Assembly: GCA_947632315.1 (NCBI GenBank)
Contig: CANROV010000012.1
Location: forward strand, 1-21,803
Direction of reading: 5' to 3'
DNA from: Candidatus Gastranaerophilales bacterium
Lineage (GTDB): Bacteria; Cyanobacteriota; Vampirovibrionia; Gastranaerophilales; Gastranaerophilaceae
Length of the DNA stretch: 21,803 nucleotides
Position numbers and translations under genes: made by a program. Shown here piece by piece: positions 7,505 through 15,235 of the stretch (the stretch's first letter is position 1; the number at the start of each line of letters is the position of its first letter). The notes under the pieces are model-generated. The model searched no databases, was not told the origin of the DNA, and saw only the letters and a list, made by a program, of their open reading frames with translations.

Positions 7505-8725
7505 GTGGAAAATTTTGTTCCGGACATCTTTGGAAAAAAAGAGAACAATAATAATGATACAACCCCGCCGAAATCAGGGGCAACACCTGCGGATATAAAA
7601 GTAATAGGCGTTGGCGGCGGCGGCGGAAATGCAGTAAACAGAATGATAAAAGCAGGATTGTCCGGAGTTGAATTCTGGGCTATGAACACTGATGTTCAAG
7701 TGCTTGAAATGTCATTGGCTGAAAATAGAATAAGAATCGGAAGTAAGTTAACAAACGGTCTCGGTGCCGGCGGAAACCCTGAAAAAGGTGAACAATCAGC
7801 TGAAGAAACCAGAGATGAAATTGTTAATGCAATAGGTAAAGCAGATATGGTATTTGTAACCGCAGGTATGGGCGGTGGAACAGGTACAGGTGCTGCTCCC
7901 GTTGTCGCAAGAATAGCAAAAGAATTAGGCGCTCTTACTATCGGAGTTGTTACCAAACCTTTCAGCTTTGAAGGTAAACGCAGAATGAATCAGGCTATTC
8001 AAGGTATTGAAAAATTAAAAGAAACTGTTGATGCTTTAATAGTTATTCCTAACGATAAACTGCTTGAAGTTGTTGATAGAAGAGCTACAATGAGAGAGGC
8101 TTTTCAAGTTGTTGATGAAGTCCTTTTAAGAGGTGTTCAAGGTATATCAGATATTATTACGGTACCTGGCATGATAAATGTAGACTTCGCAGATGTAAGA
8201 AGCGTAATGGAATCATCAGGCTCCGCATTAATGGGTATAGGCCGTGGAACAGGCGAAGGCAGAGCATTAGAAGCTGCTAAGGCTGCTATTAATTCACCTT
8301 TACTTGAAACTTCAATTAATGGTGCATCGGGTATCATAATGAATGTTACAGGCGGCCCTGATATGACATTGTATGAAGTAACTGACGCTGCTCAAGTAAT
8401 TCATGATGCGGTTTCTGAAGATGCAACAGTTCACTTCGGTTCTGTTATCGATGATAGAATTCAGGGTGAAATTCAAATTACTGTTATTGCAACAGGTTTT
8501 GAACTGAAAAGAAATGAAGTAGAACAGTTTAATCAGCAGGAACAAGAGAATAAATCAACTCTTGGTGCTTTAGATTTATTCGGCGTAGGAAACGGCGGAA
8601 TTAACTTTAACGGTAATATAAATAATAATACGCCAGCACCTTCTCCGGCTCCAAAGATAAATGCTAAAACTGCAAGTGAATTTGCAAGTAATATTCTTGA
8701 TATTCCTGATTTTTTAAAGAAATAA
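7505..8725 (+). CDS. ftsZ: Cell division protein FtsZ
   Basis: This tubulin-like GTPase assembles the cytokinetic Z-ring at midcell. The 406 residues include a variable N-terminal tail (1-~29), then the GTPase core. The core has GGGGGNAVN at 37-45, the tubulin signature GMGGGTGTG at 121-129, and the T7 synergy loop NVDFADV at 225-231 with catalytic D227 and D230. A Gln/Asn/Pro-rich linker follows from about residue 340. The conserved C-terminal peptide (LDIPDFLKK) would bind FtsA- or SepF/ZipN-type anchors. The start is GTG 7505, supported by GAGGG 7 nt upstream; no ATG exists before the core. GVEFWAMNTD is the cyanobacterial-type version of this segment. The gene is followed by a strong terminator and preceded by 169 bp of very AT-rich DNA in which I see no convincing promoter. 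Confidence 0.98.
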   Translation: MENFVPDIFGKKENNNNDTTPPKSGATPADIKVIGVGGGGGNAVNRMIKAGLSGVEFWAMNTDVQVLEMSLAENRIRIGSKLTNGLGAGGNPEKGEQSAEETRDEIVNAIGKADMVFVTAGMGGGTGTGAAPVVARIAKELGALTIGVVTKPFSFEGKRRMNQAIQGIEKLKETVDALIVIPNDKLLEVVDRRATMREAFQVVDEVLLRGVQGISDIITVPGMINVDFADVRSVMESSGSALMGIGRGTGEGRALEAAKAAINSPLLETSINGASGIIMNVTGGPDMTLYEVTDAAQVIHDAVSEDATVHFGSVIDDRIQGEIQITVIATGFELKRNEVEQFNQQEQENKSTLGALDLFGVGNGGINFNGNINNNTPAPSPAPKINAKTASEFASNILDIPDFLKK

Positions 8726-8740
8726 ATAATTTATTTAATA

Positions 8741-8770
8741 AAAAAACGGAGGTTTAAACCTCCGTTTTTT
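8741..8770. terminator. Bidirectional intrinsic terminator between ftsZ and the M16 peptidase gene
   Basis: A perfect 12-bp inverted repeat runs from 8741-8752 to 8759-8770, with CGGAGG/CCTCCG as its GC core and a TTTAAA loop. A-runs and T-runs flank it on the two sides, so it can terminate both converging genes (ending at 8725 and 8791). Confidence 0.92.
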
Positions 8771-8790
8771 TATTAATCAATGATTTTTTC

Positions 8791-11634
8791 TTATAAATTT
8801 AAATAATCTAAAGTTTTTTTGCTGGCTACAATAGCAGTTACAGGTTTATTTGCAAATACATAATTAGCAGTGTTTTTAATATCTTCAACATTAATTTTGT
8901 CTATTGCTTCAAATAATGATTTATAAAAGTTTAATCCATAATATGAATTATCAGATGATTTGAAAAATACATTTTTGTTTAAATTAGATTCTAAAGAATC
9001 TAAAATTGCTGATTTTAATTTTAATTTGGCAGTTTGTAATTCTTCTTCCGTTACCATTTGAGTTTTTAATAAATTAACGTGGCGTTCAAAAGAATTAAGT
9101 GCTTTATTAACATTCTCAGGTGAGCCTTCTTTAGGGTCGGGGCTGTCTGTTGTAGTTTCAATAACGAAATCAAGTCTTGAAATATCATGCAAAGCTTGTA
9201 AATCGTTTTTAAGATATGAGCCGACGTGATAGGCAAGATTTTGTTTTTCTCTTAAATCTTTAAATAATCTTGAGGACATTCCTTCACCTAAAATGGCATT
9301 AAGTAATTTTATTTTTGCAATATCATCGGTATTTTCGGCTTTTTTAAAGGTGTAGGATTGTATAATATTTGCCTGAGCATTTTCTTCTGCCTTTGTAATA
9401 ACTTTAGCTTCCGTATTCGGTTGATAAACAGATAATGTAGAAATATCAACAGGCTTAAATGTTGGAAGTCCCTGCGATAATTCGGAATTGAGAATATTAA
9501 TAAGCTGAGGATTTTCTACTACGGGTGCAGTGTAAACAACATTTGCTTGTGCTGATGAAAGAATATTTTCATAAAGTTTTTGAATATCTTCGTAACTTAA
9601 ATTATCGATTGCTTTTATGTTTTCTTCTTTTGTTTTAAAACTGTTTATTTGTTTATATAATTCCGAGTTAATTAAAGAAGAAGCCGTATCGTTTGAATTG
9701 GTAATAATATCTTTAGCTATCTTCTTTGCTCTTTCAAATTCTTCCTTAGAAAAATTCGGAACAGTTAAAGTTTCTTTTATTTGTTTGACGGCTTTTTGTA
9801 AATTATTATCGTAAAATGCCGATAAAATATTAATTCCGTTAGAATCGACAGCATAAATTATATCGATGTCATTAGATGATTTAAAGTTTTTATATTTATC
9901 ATTATCGGTTAACAGACTGCCTCTATTAAGCATTTGGTTAAGAACTAAGAATGCAGGCATTGAATATGAGTTAAGTTCTTTAGATTTCAAACTTATGCTG
10001 AGAATATTTTTATAACATTGATTACCTTGTGAAAAAGTAGTTTTAATATTATTTGGCAGTATAAATTGAGAACATTGATTAATTTCTTCCGTAATTGAAT
10101 CTATAGGATTTTTTATATTACTGCCGAAAGAAACATTTGAAGAAGTATGTAATTTTTTATAATTATCATTAATACTGTTAATTTGCGTATTTTTAGCATG
10201 AGTAACACAAATTGCCGTTTTGTTTAAATTGAGAAATTTTTTTGCAGTTTCGGAAATGTCTTGAGGAGTTAGGGAATTAATTACATTTTTTTTGGCATTA
10301 AAATAATTATAATCATTGGAAAACATCATATTTGAGAGAACAGAATTAATGTTTTCCGAATATTCAGAAAGAGAATTAATATTATTTACTGCATTTTTTT
10401 TGTAATTATTAACCGCATTAACTGAAGGCGGATTTTGAATTATATCTGATAATTCATCAAAAATAACTTGTAAAACTTCTTCTGTGTGCTTTTCTGCTAA
10501 AGGAGTACAAAGTAATAAAGATTTAGCTCCGTCCGGTTTATTTTGTACATCATTAACAGCTATTAAATCTTCAGCTGATATACCATATTTGTCAAGTGCT
10601 TTAGATAAATTGGAGTCAGGTGCGCATAAGATAGAAATTAATGCATCGAGTTTATATAAATCTTCTTTTGAAGTATTTTCAGGAATAACAAATCCCATAG
10701 CAATACTTGAAGCGGAAGAATTTTTGGAAATAACATCTGTTCTTGTAGTTTTTTCAATGTATTTTAACGGATAATATTGTCTTTGATTAATTTTTGAGTA
10801 GTCGTTTTTTTTATTAAAATGTTTTGAAACAAGTTTAATTGTTTCTTCGGGGTCAACATCACCCGTTATAACGGTAACTGCATTATCAGGAGTGTACCAA
10901 GTGTTAAAATAATCAAGAACTTTTTCTTTTGTAAAAGAATTTATATTATCCTTTGTGCCTAAAACAAGATTTGAGGCTTGAGAATCAATACCGAATAACA
11001 GCTTATGTAAAATAGAATCTGCAATATCAAAAGGGTTATCTTTATAAACATCAATTTCAGATTTGACCGGTTCTTTTTCACGCTCAAGCTGTTCAGGGGG
11101 AAAAGACGGAAATTGTGTTTGCAGGGCATTAAGTTTTATTGCTTCTTCCAGAAATTCAGGCTTTAATAACTGCAGATTAAGAAAATAATTTGTTCTGTTT
11201 AAACTTGTATTTGCGTTAGAATAACCGCCCATTTGTTTAACTTTTTTATCATATTCTTGAGGTTTAAGCGATTTACTTCCGTTAAATAAGTTATGTTCAA
11301 TATAGTGGCTCATGCCTCTAATATCTTCCGTTTCATTCAAAGAACCGACATTATATGATGTTTTAATGTAAACAGGCCCTTTTTTTGGAAGAATAACCAC
11401 TCTTTGTCCGTTAGCAAGTTTATACACATCGGCTTTGTCTTTTAATCCCGGAACTTCGATTTCACCAATTTTATTGTATGAAACAGGAACAGAAGAATCA
11501 ATAATTGGTGAATTTACAGTATTCACAGACATTAAATTATTGCCAAAAGTTTTTATTTCGCTTTGATTTGTTTGTTTTTCTTTAGGCTTTGTTATAGGAT
11601 AATTTGATTTTATTATATTGTTTGTTATTTTCAT
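8791..11634 (-). CDS. Two-domain M16 family zinc metallopeptidase
   Basis: 947 residues, the size of a protein with two M16 repeats joined in one chain (as in pitrilysin or PqqL). The N-terminal half is catalytic. It has the inverted zinc motif HYIEH at 110-114 (H110, H114 ligands, E113 base) and the distal ligand E193 in KSEIDVYKDNP. Its second subdomain begins near residue 245 (TPDNAVTVITGDVD). The second half (from about 510) lacks an HxxEH. It carries the substrate-side motif SSRLFKDLREKQNLAYHVGS around 787-806, as expected for the non-catalytic partner half. Residues 1-~55 are a polar extension; no signal peptide is visible, so export is unclear. The family degrades or processes peptides held between its two halves. 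The gene faces ftsZ and shares its terminator. No strong Shine-Dalgarno sequence is visible before the ATG. Confidence 0.93.
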   Translation of the reverse strand: MKITNNIIKSNYPITKPKEKQTNQSEIKTFGNNLMSVNTVNSPIIDSSVPVSYNKIGEIEVPGLKDKADVYKLANGQRVVILPKKGPVYIKTSYNVGSLNETEDIRGMSHYIEHNLFNGSKSLKPQEYDKKVKQMGGYSNANTSLNRTNYFLNLQLLKPEFLEEAIKLNALQTQFPSFPPEQLEREKEPVKSEIDVYKDNPFDIADSILHKLLFGIDSQASNLVLGTKDNINSFTKEKVLDYFNTWYTPDNAVTVITGDVDPEETIKLVSKHFNKKNDYSKINQRQYYPLKYIEKTTRTDVISKNSSASSIAMGFVIPENTSKEDLYKLDALISILCAPDSNLSKALDKYGISAEDLIAVNDVQNKPDGAKSLLLCTPLAEKHTEEVLQVIFDELSDIIQNPPSVNAVNNYKKNAVNNINSLSEYSENINSVLSNMMFSNDYNYFNAKKNVINSLTPQDISETAKKFLNLNKTAICVTHAKNTQINSINDNYKKLHTSSNVSFGSNIKNPIDSITEEINQCSQFILPNNIKTTFSQGNQCYKNILSISLKSKELNSYSMPAFLVLNQMLNRGSLLTDNDKYKNFKSSNDIDIIYAVDSNGINILSAFYDNNLQKAVKQIKETLTVPNFSKEEFERAKKIAKDIITNSNDTASSLINSELYKQINSFKTKEENIKAIDNLSYEDIQKLYENILSSAQANVVYTAPVVENPQLINILNSELSQGLPTFKPVDISTLSVYQPNTEAKVITKAEENAQANIIQSYTFKKAENTDDIAKIKLLNAILGEGMSSRLFKDLREKQNLAYHVGSYLKNDLQALHDISRLDFVIETTTDSPDPKEGSPENVNKALNSFERHVNLLKTQMVTEEELQTAKLKLKSAILDSLESNLNKNVFFKSSDNSYYGLNFYKSLFEAIDKINVEDIKNTANYVFANKPVTAIVASKKTLDYLNL

Positions 11635-11643
11635 GATAATTAT

Positions 11644-11658
11644 CTTATATTGTATAAG
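11644..11658. promoter_or_regulatory. Small dyad in the divergent intergenic region, possible operator
   Basis: CTTATA (11644-11649), TTG spacer, TATAAG (11653-11658) form a perfect 6-bp inverted repeat just upstream of the M16 start. It lies in the 148-bp AT-rich gap between the two divergent genes, where chance palindromes are likely. I see no other clear signal in that gap. Confidence 0.2.
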
Positions 11659-11782
11659 TTAAAAAAATTGTATAAAATAATAATTGATAAACCAATAGAA
11701 AATTTTTTAAGAAAATTTACATAGATTACAAATAATAGCAAAAAATAAAATTTATGAATTTAATATCCGAGAAGGGAAATAT

Positions 11783-12298
11783 ATGGAAAGAATAACCGGA
11801 TTATATCCTCAATATCAAATAAAAAAAGACAGAAGACAGCAGAATATCCCTGTAGCAGTTGAAAGGCGATCGGGACGTGACAGAAGAAGCGAAGATAGAG
11901 TTGCCTTAGATACAACTTTGACAAAGGATATATATACGGTTAAGAAGCAGGTAGCTAAAATAGAAGCATTAGCTCCAAAATTATTTGAGCAAAATGTAAC
12001 CAAACAAGCCCCGACATTTACTTCAATGAACAATATGACGCAAGACCAGCTTGTAAAAGAATCAAAACCTGATTTTTCGGCACTGCAAAGGCAGGAAGCC
12101 GCCTTAAAAAATAAAGCTTCATTATCATTTCAGTTGGGGATATTATCAGCTGCTCTGGCAGGTGCGATAGCACTTTCATTTTTAGGCTCTACAGGGGCTG
12201 TAATCGCTTTGGGTACGAGTTTTTATGTCGGTGCAAGAATTGTTAAAGCACTAATTGTCAAAAACTTGAAGAATGATGAAAATATAAAGAATAAATAA
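11783..12298 (+). CDS. Small membrane protein with RRSGRDRR motif
   Basis: 171 residues; the start is supported by GAAGGG 6 nt upstream of ATG. The N-terminal ~40 residues are basic and include ERRSGRDRRSEDR. This resembles the RRxGxDRR signature found near PilZ domains and in other bacterial regulatory proteins, but no PilZ domain follows. Residues about 45-110 are soluble and probably helical. Two adjacent hydrophobic segments lie at about 112-158 (FQLGILSAALAGAIALSFLG, then GAVIALGTSFYVGARIV) and make a hairpin membrane anchor. The C-terminus is short and basic. The protein probably sits in the cytoplasmic membrane with both ends in the cytoplasm. Function not recognised. It diverges from the M16 peptidase gene. 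Confidence 0.8.
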   Translation: MERITGLYPQYQIKKDRRQQNIPVAVERRSGRDRRSEDRVALDTTLTKDIYTVKKQVAKIEALAPKLFEQNVTKQAPTFTSMNNMTQDQLVKESKPDFSALQRQEAALKNKASLSFQLGILSAALAGAIALSFLGSTGAVIALGTSFYVGARIVKALIVKNLKNDENIKNK

Positions 12299-12416
12299 AT
12301 ATTATTACTCGGTTAAAAAAGCAATTTTTTAATTTTACTTGTTTTATGAAAATGTCGGATAAATTTTTACGGTAAGCTGAAATATACGGCAGCGGATTAT
12401 TAAAACAGGTATAATT

Positions 12417-13022
12417 ATGACTTATTTACAACCGAATATTGATACAAGGCATATAATAAAATCAGCGATGAATTCTAAAAGTCTTGGTACACTTGGTAAA
12501 GAAGAGGACAGGCGAAATTTATTACAAGCATTAAGTCATTATACTCCTATACAAATAGCTAACATTGAAGCTAAAAAATATGCAGATGTTAAAGAATGGT
12601 CTAAAAAGGACGATGTTTTGACAAAGCTTGGTTTTTTAGTTTCTTATAAGACTGATTCTTCAAACGGAACTTGTAAATCAATTAGCGGATTTGATTCAAA
12701 TTGGGCTAATCAAAAACTAAAACAATATAAAATACCAATAACCGAAAAAGCATTAATCTCCGGAGTAACGGAAATCGAGAATGATTGTAATTTACGTAAT
12801 ACTAAACTTGAATCACTTGGAACTGTTGAACAAATAGACGGGAATTTAATATTATATACAGATACTCCTATAAAAGACTTGGGTTCATTAAAAAAAGTTA
12901 AAGGTTCTGTATGTATTTACGCCAAAAATGAGCAGGAAAAGGATGATTTTATAAAAAAAGTCAATTTGGATACTTCAAAAATAAAAGGAAAAGTAGTGCT
13001 TATTCCCAGAATGTATTGTTAA
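12417..13022 (+). CDS. Small protein with LRR-like (beta-solenoid) repeats
   Basis: 201 residues from ATG 12417; the ribosome binding site is weak (ACAGG about 8 nt upstream). The first ~110 residues are mixed and unrecognised. From about residue 115 there are two to three units of roughly 21 residues (EIENDCNLRNTKLESLGTVE, QIDGNLILYTDTPIKDLGSL, then KVKGSVCIYAK). These match the L-x-SLG...V-x-G-x-L-x-L pattern of bacterial leucine-rich repeat or beta-solenoid proteins often seen on mobile DNA. No signal peptide or membrane span is seen. Its stop overlaps the stop of the convergent gene on the other strand by 4 bp (both use TTAA at 13019-13022), leaving no room for a terminator. A protein-binding role is only a guess. 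Confidence 0.78.
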   Translation: MTYLQPNIDTRHIIKSAMNSKSLGTLGKEEDRRNLLQALSHYTPIQIANIEAKKYADVKEWSKKDDVLTKLGFLVSYKTDSSNGTCKSISGFDSNWANQKLKQYKIPITEKALISGVTEIENDCNLRNTKLESLGTVEQIDGNLILYTDTPIKDLGSLKKVKGSVCIYAKNEQEKDDFIKKVNLDTSKIKGKVVLIPRMYC

Positions 13023-13720
13023 TTTCCTTTTTTATAAAAAAATCTCATTTTTAACATATATAAAAGATGTCTCATACCGTCACGCCAAGGTTTTAAGTGA
13101 GGTTTTCCGTTAATTCTCCCGTCCTTGTACAAATTAATAGGGATTTCAATAATTTTCATTCCGTTGAGCCTAAATTTAACAGTAAGTTCGGAAGCAAATT
13201 CCATACCTGTAGATTCAAGCTTAATTTTATCCAAGGAGCTTTTTTTGAAGAAGCGCATACCTGATTGTGAATCGGTAATATGAAGAAAAAATAAAGTGTT
13301 AACAATGAATGTTAATAACGGAGTACCGAAATATCTGTGTAAAGGGGGCATGGCATTTTTTTCTATTTTGCCTCTGAATCTGGAGCCTAATATCATATCA
13401 AAATCTTTATGACGCATATTCCAAAAATCTTCTATTTGAAGGAAATCATATGAATTATCACCATCAGCCATTAACACATATTCACCCTGAGCTTCTTTAA
13501 ATCCTTCTCTTATAGCAGAACCATAACCTCTTGCTTCACAGCTGATTACTTTTGCTCCTGCTTCTTTAGCTTTGTTATATGAATTATCCGTAGATTGATT
13601 ATCCACAACAATTACTTCACCCTTGATATTTAATTTTTGAAAGCTTTGCAAACATTTTTTAACACATATATCTATAGTATTTTCTTCATTTAAACATGGA
13701 ATAACTATACTTAAATCCAT
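13019..13720 (-). CDS. Family 2 glycosyltransferase, dolichol-phosphate mannosyltransferase-like
   Basis: This 233-residue protein consists of a compact GT-A domain. It shows IVIPCLNEENTI at 5-16, VVDNQSTDNS at 38-47, ARGYGSAIREGF at 63-74, the metal-binding DGD at 86-88, and DSQSGMRFFKK further on. This is the pattern of DPM1-like enzymes that move a sugar from a nucleotide donor to polyprenyl phosphate at the inner face of the membrane. It lacks the C-terminal membrane helices some relatives have; a short hydrophobic stretch (LLTFIVNTLFFLHI) lies mid-protein. The start is supported by GAGGG 5 nt before the ATG. It is divergent from two radical SAM genes, and the shared intergenic gap is only 58 bp. 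It is a different GT2 subfamily from the four at 1241-6708. Confidence 0.93.
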   Translation of the reverse strand: MDLSIVIPCLNEENTIDICVKKCLQSFQKLNIKGEVIVVDNQSTDNSYNKAKEAGAKVISCEARGYGSAIREGFKEAQGEYVLMADGDNSYDFLQIEDFWNMRHKDFDMILGSRFRGKIEKNAMPPLHRYFGTPLLTFIVNTLFFLHITDSQSGMRFFKKSSLDKIKLESTGMEFASELTVKFRLNGMKIIEIPINLYKDGRINGKPHLKPWRDGMRHLLYMLKMRFFYKKGN

Positions 13721-13742
13721 AATACCCTCATATAAAATATAC

Positions 13743-13772
13743 TTGTTAATTGTAACATTTATGATATATAAT
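13743..13772 (+). promoter_or_regulatory. Promoter placing the transcription start at the ATG of the gene at 13779
   Basis: TTGTTA (13743-13748), an 18-bp spacer, and a perfect TATAAT (13767-13772). The expected transcription start, about 7 nt downstream of the -10 box, falls at 13778-13780, on the ATG at 13779. No Shine-Dalgarno sequence is present. Confidence 0.6.
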
Positions 13773-13778
13773 GTAAAT

Positions 13779-15224
13779 ATGAAAAAGGTTATGTTATTAT
13801 ACCCGCCGGGAGTTTTATATCAAAGGGGCGAGGATAGATGTCAGGTAAACGTAAATGAGACAACCGTAAATACGGTAAGAGCCTGTAATGATTTAGGATA
13901 TGCTTCTTCTGTTTTAAAAAAAAGAGGTTATTCTGTTTTCCTTAAAGATTATCAAAGTGAAGGGTTATCATTAAAAAATCTGCTTGATGATGTTGAATCT
14001 CAAAAACCTGACGTAGTATTTCTGAGTACAACCAATGCTACTATTTTTGATGATTTAAAAATAATTATTAAAATAAAAGACATAAAAAATGATATTGTAT
14101 TTATTTTAAAAGGAGCAATTTTTTATAATTGTAATGGAAAATTGTTGTCGTATCCTGAATTTAAAAACATAGATTATATGATAGGCGGTGAAGAAGAATT
14201 TATAATCGGAGACTTGATTGATTATCATTTTAAATCTCCTGCTTATATTCCCAGAATAAATGGGATAATATATAAAAAAGACGGGCAGTTTTATCAAACC
14301 GAAAATAATTGTTTCGTTGAAGATTTAGACTCGCTTCCTTTCCCTGACAGAGAAGAAATGAATAATGATTTATATTTAATTCCGGATACGGGGGAAAAAT
14401 TAGCAACAATTTCAACGTCAAGAGGATGTCCTTCATCTTGTATTTACTGTTTATCTCCGCAGATATCCGGAAGAAAAATAAGAATTCGCTCCGTGAAAAA
14501 CGTAATGCAGGAAATGGAAGAATGCTATTTTAAATTCGGAATAAGAAATTTTTTCTTTAAGGCAGATACTTTTACAATGAATAGAGCTTGGGTTTGCGAA
14601 TTATGTAATTCAATATTGGATTCAAAATTAAAAGGAAAAATAAGATGGTTTGCTAATTCACGAGTAAATACTATTGACCTGGAAATGTTAAAGTTAATGA
14701 AGAAGTCGGGATGTTATTTGTTGGCTTTTGGATTGGAATCAGGTTCAAATGAATCGTTGGAAAAGATGAAAAAGAATACAACGGTGGAAATGAATTACAA
14801 TGCTGTACAACTTGCAAAAAAGGCAGGACTTTTAACCGTAGGTTTTTATATTATAGGATTTCCTTGGGAAGATTTTAGTCATTTTGAAATGACTAAAAAA
14901 GCTATGTTTAAAAATAACACTGATTTTATTGAATTACATATAGCAACACCTTTTGTAGGAACGCCTTTGTATATGAAGTTAAAAGAAGAAGGCATAATCA
15001 AAGAAGAAATATACGGAACAAATCATTATACTTGTACGAGCGGAATCAATCCCAAATTAAATCCTTTAGATGTTGAAAAATTTAGGAAAAAAACGGTATT
15101 AGAATATTATACAAGACCTTCGTATATAATAAAAAAAGTATATCAAAGTATTTTGAATCCAAAAATTTTATTTAATTATTTCAAGTATGGTATAAGGTTA
15201 TTAAAAATTACTTTTAAAAAATAG
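13779..15224 (+). CDS. B12-binding-type radical SAM protein
   Basis: 481 residues from ATG 13779 (MKKVMLLYPPG). In-frame starts at 13743 (TTG) and 13761 (ATG) overlap the promoter elements and are less likely. Residues 1-~160 look like the Rossmann-type cobalamin-binding domain of BchE-like proteins (VMLLYPPG, YASSVLKKRGYSV, PDVVFLSTT, GGEEEF). However, the cobalt-ligating DxHxxG motif is not seen, so B12 may bind without a lower His ligand or not at all. The radical SAM core begins at C217-PSS-C221-IY-C224, which would hold the 4Fe-4S cluster that cleaves S-adenosylmethionine. It continues with LAFGLESGS and the GFPWE segment typical of this class. The reaction is unknown; relatives do methylations, ring closures and lipid or glycan modifications. 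The next radical SAM gene starts 11 nt after the stop, implying a joint pathway. Confidence 0.9.
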   Translation: MKKVMLLYPPGVLYQRGEDRCQVNVNETTVNTVRACNDLGYASSVLKKRGYSVFLKDYQSEGLSLKNLLDDVESQKPDVVFLSTTNATIFDDLKIIIKIKDIKNDIVFILKGAIFYNCNGKLLSYPEFKNIDYMIGGEEEFIIGDLIDYHFKSPAYIPRINGIIYKKDGQFYQTENNCFVEDLDSLPFPDREEMNNDLYLIPDTGEKLATISTSRGCPSSCIYCLSPQISGRKIRIRSVKNVMQEMEECYFKFGIRNFFFKADTFTMNRAWVCELCNSILDSKLKGKIRWFANSRVNTIDLEMLKLMKKSGCYLLAFGLESGSNESLEKMKKNTTVEMNYNAVQLAKKAGLLTVGFYIIGFPWEDFSHFEMTKKAMFKNNTDFIELHIATPFVGTPLYMKLKEEGIIKEEIYGTNHYTCTSGINPKLNPLDVEKFRKKTVLEYYTRPSYIIKKVYQSILNPKILFNYFKYGIRLLKITFKK

Positions 15225-15235
15225 GAGGGGAAGAA

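Noticed and set aside
12314..12334. TTAAAAAA/TTTTTTAA inverted repeat after the gene at 11783 as a terminator
   Set aside because: It is A-T only around a GCAA loop with no GC core; chance in this background is likely.
12410..12415. TATAAT directly before the ATG at 12417 as a promoter
   Set aside because: Transcription would start inside the gene (about 12422), no -35 box lies at the right distance, and such hexamers are frequent in this AT-rich DNA.
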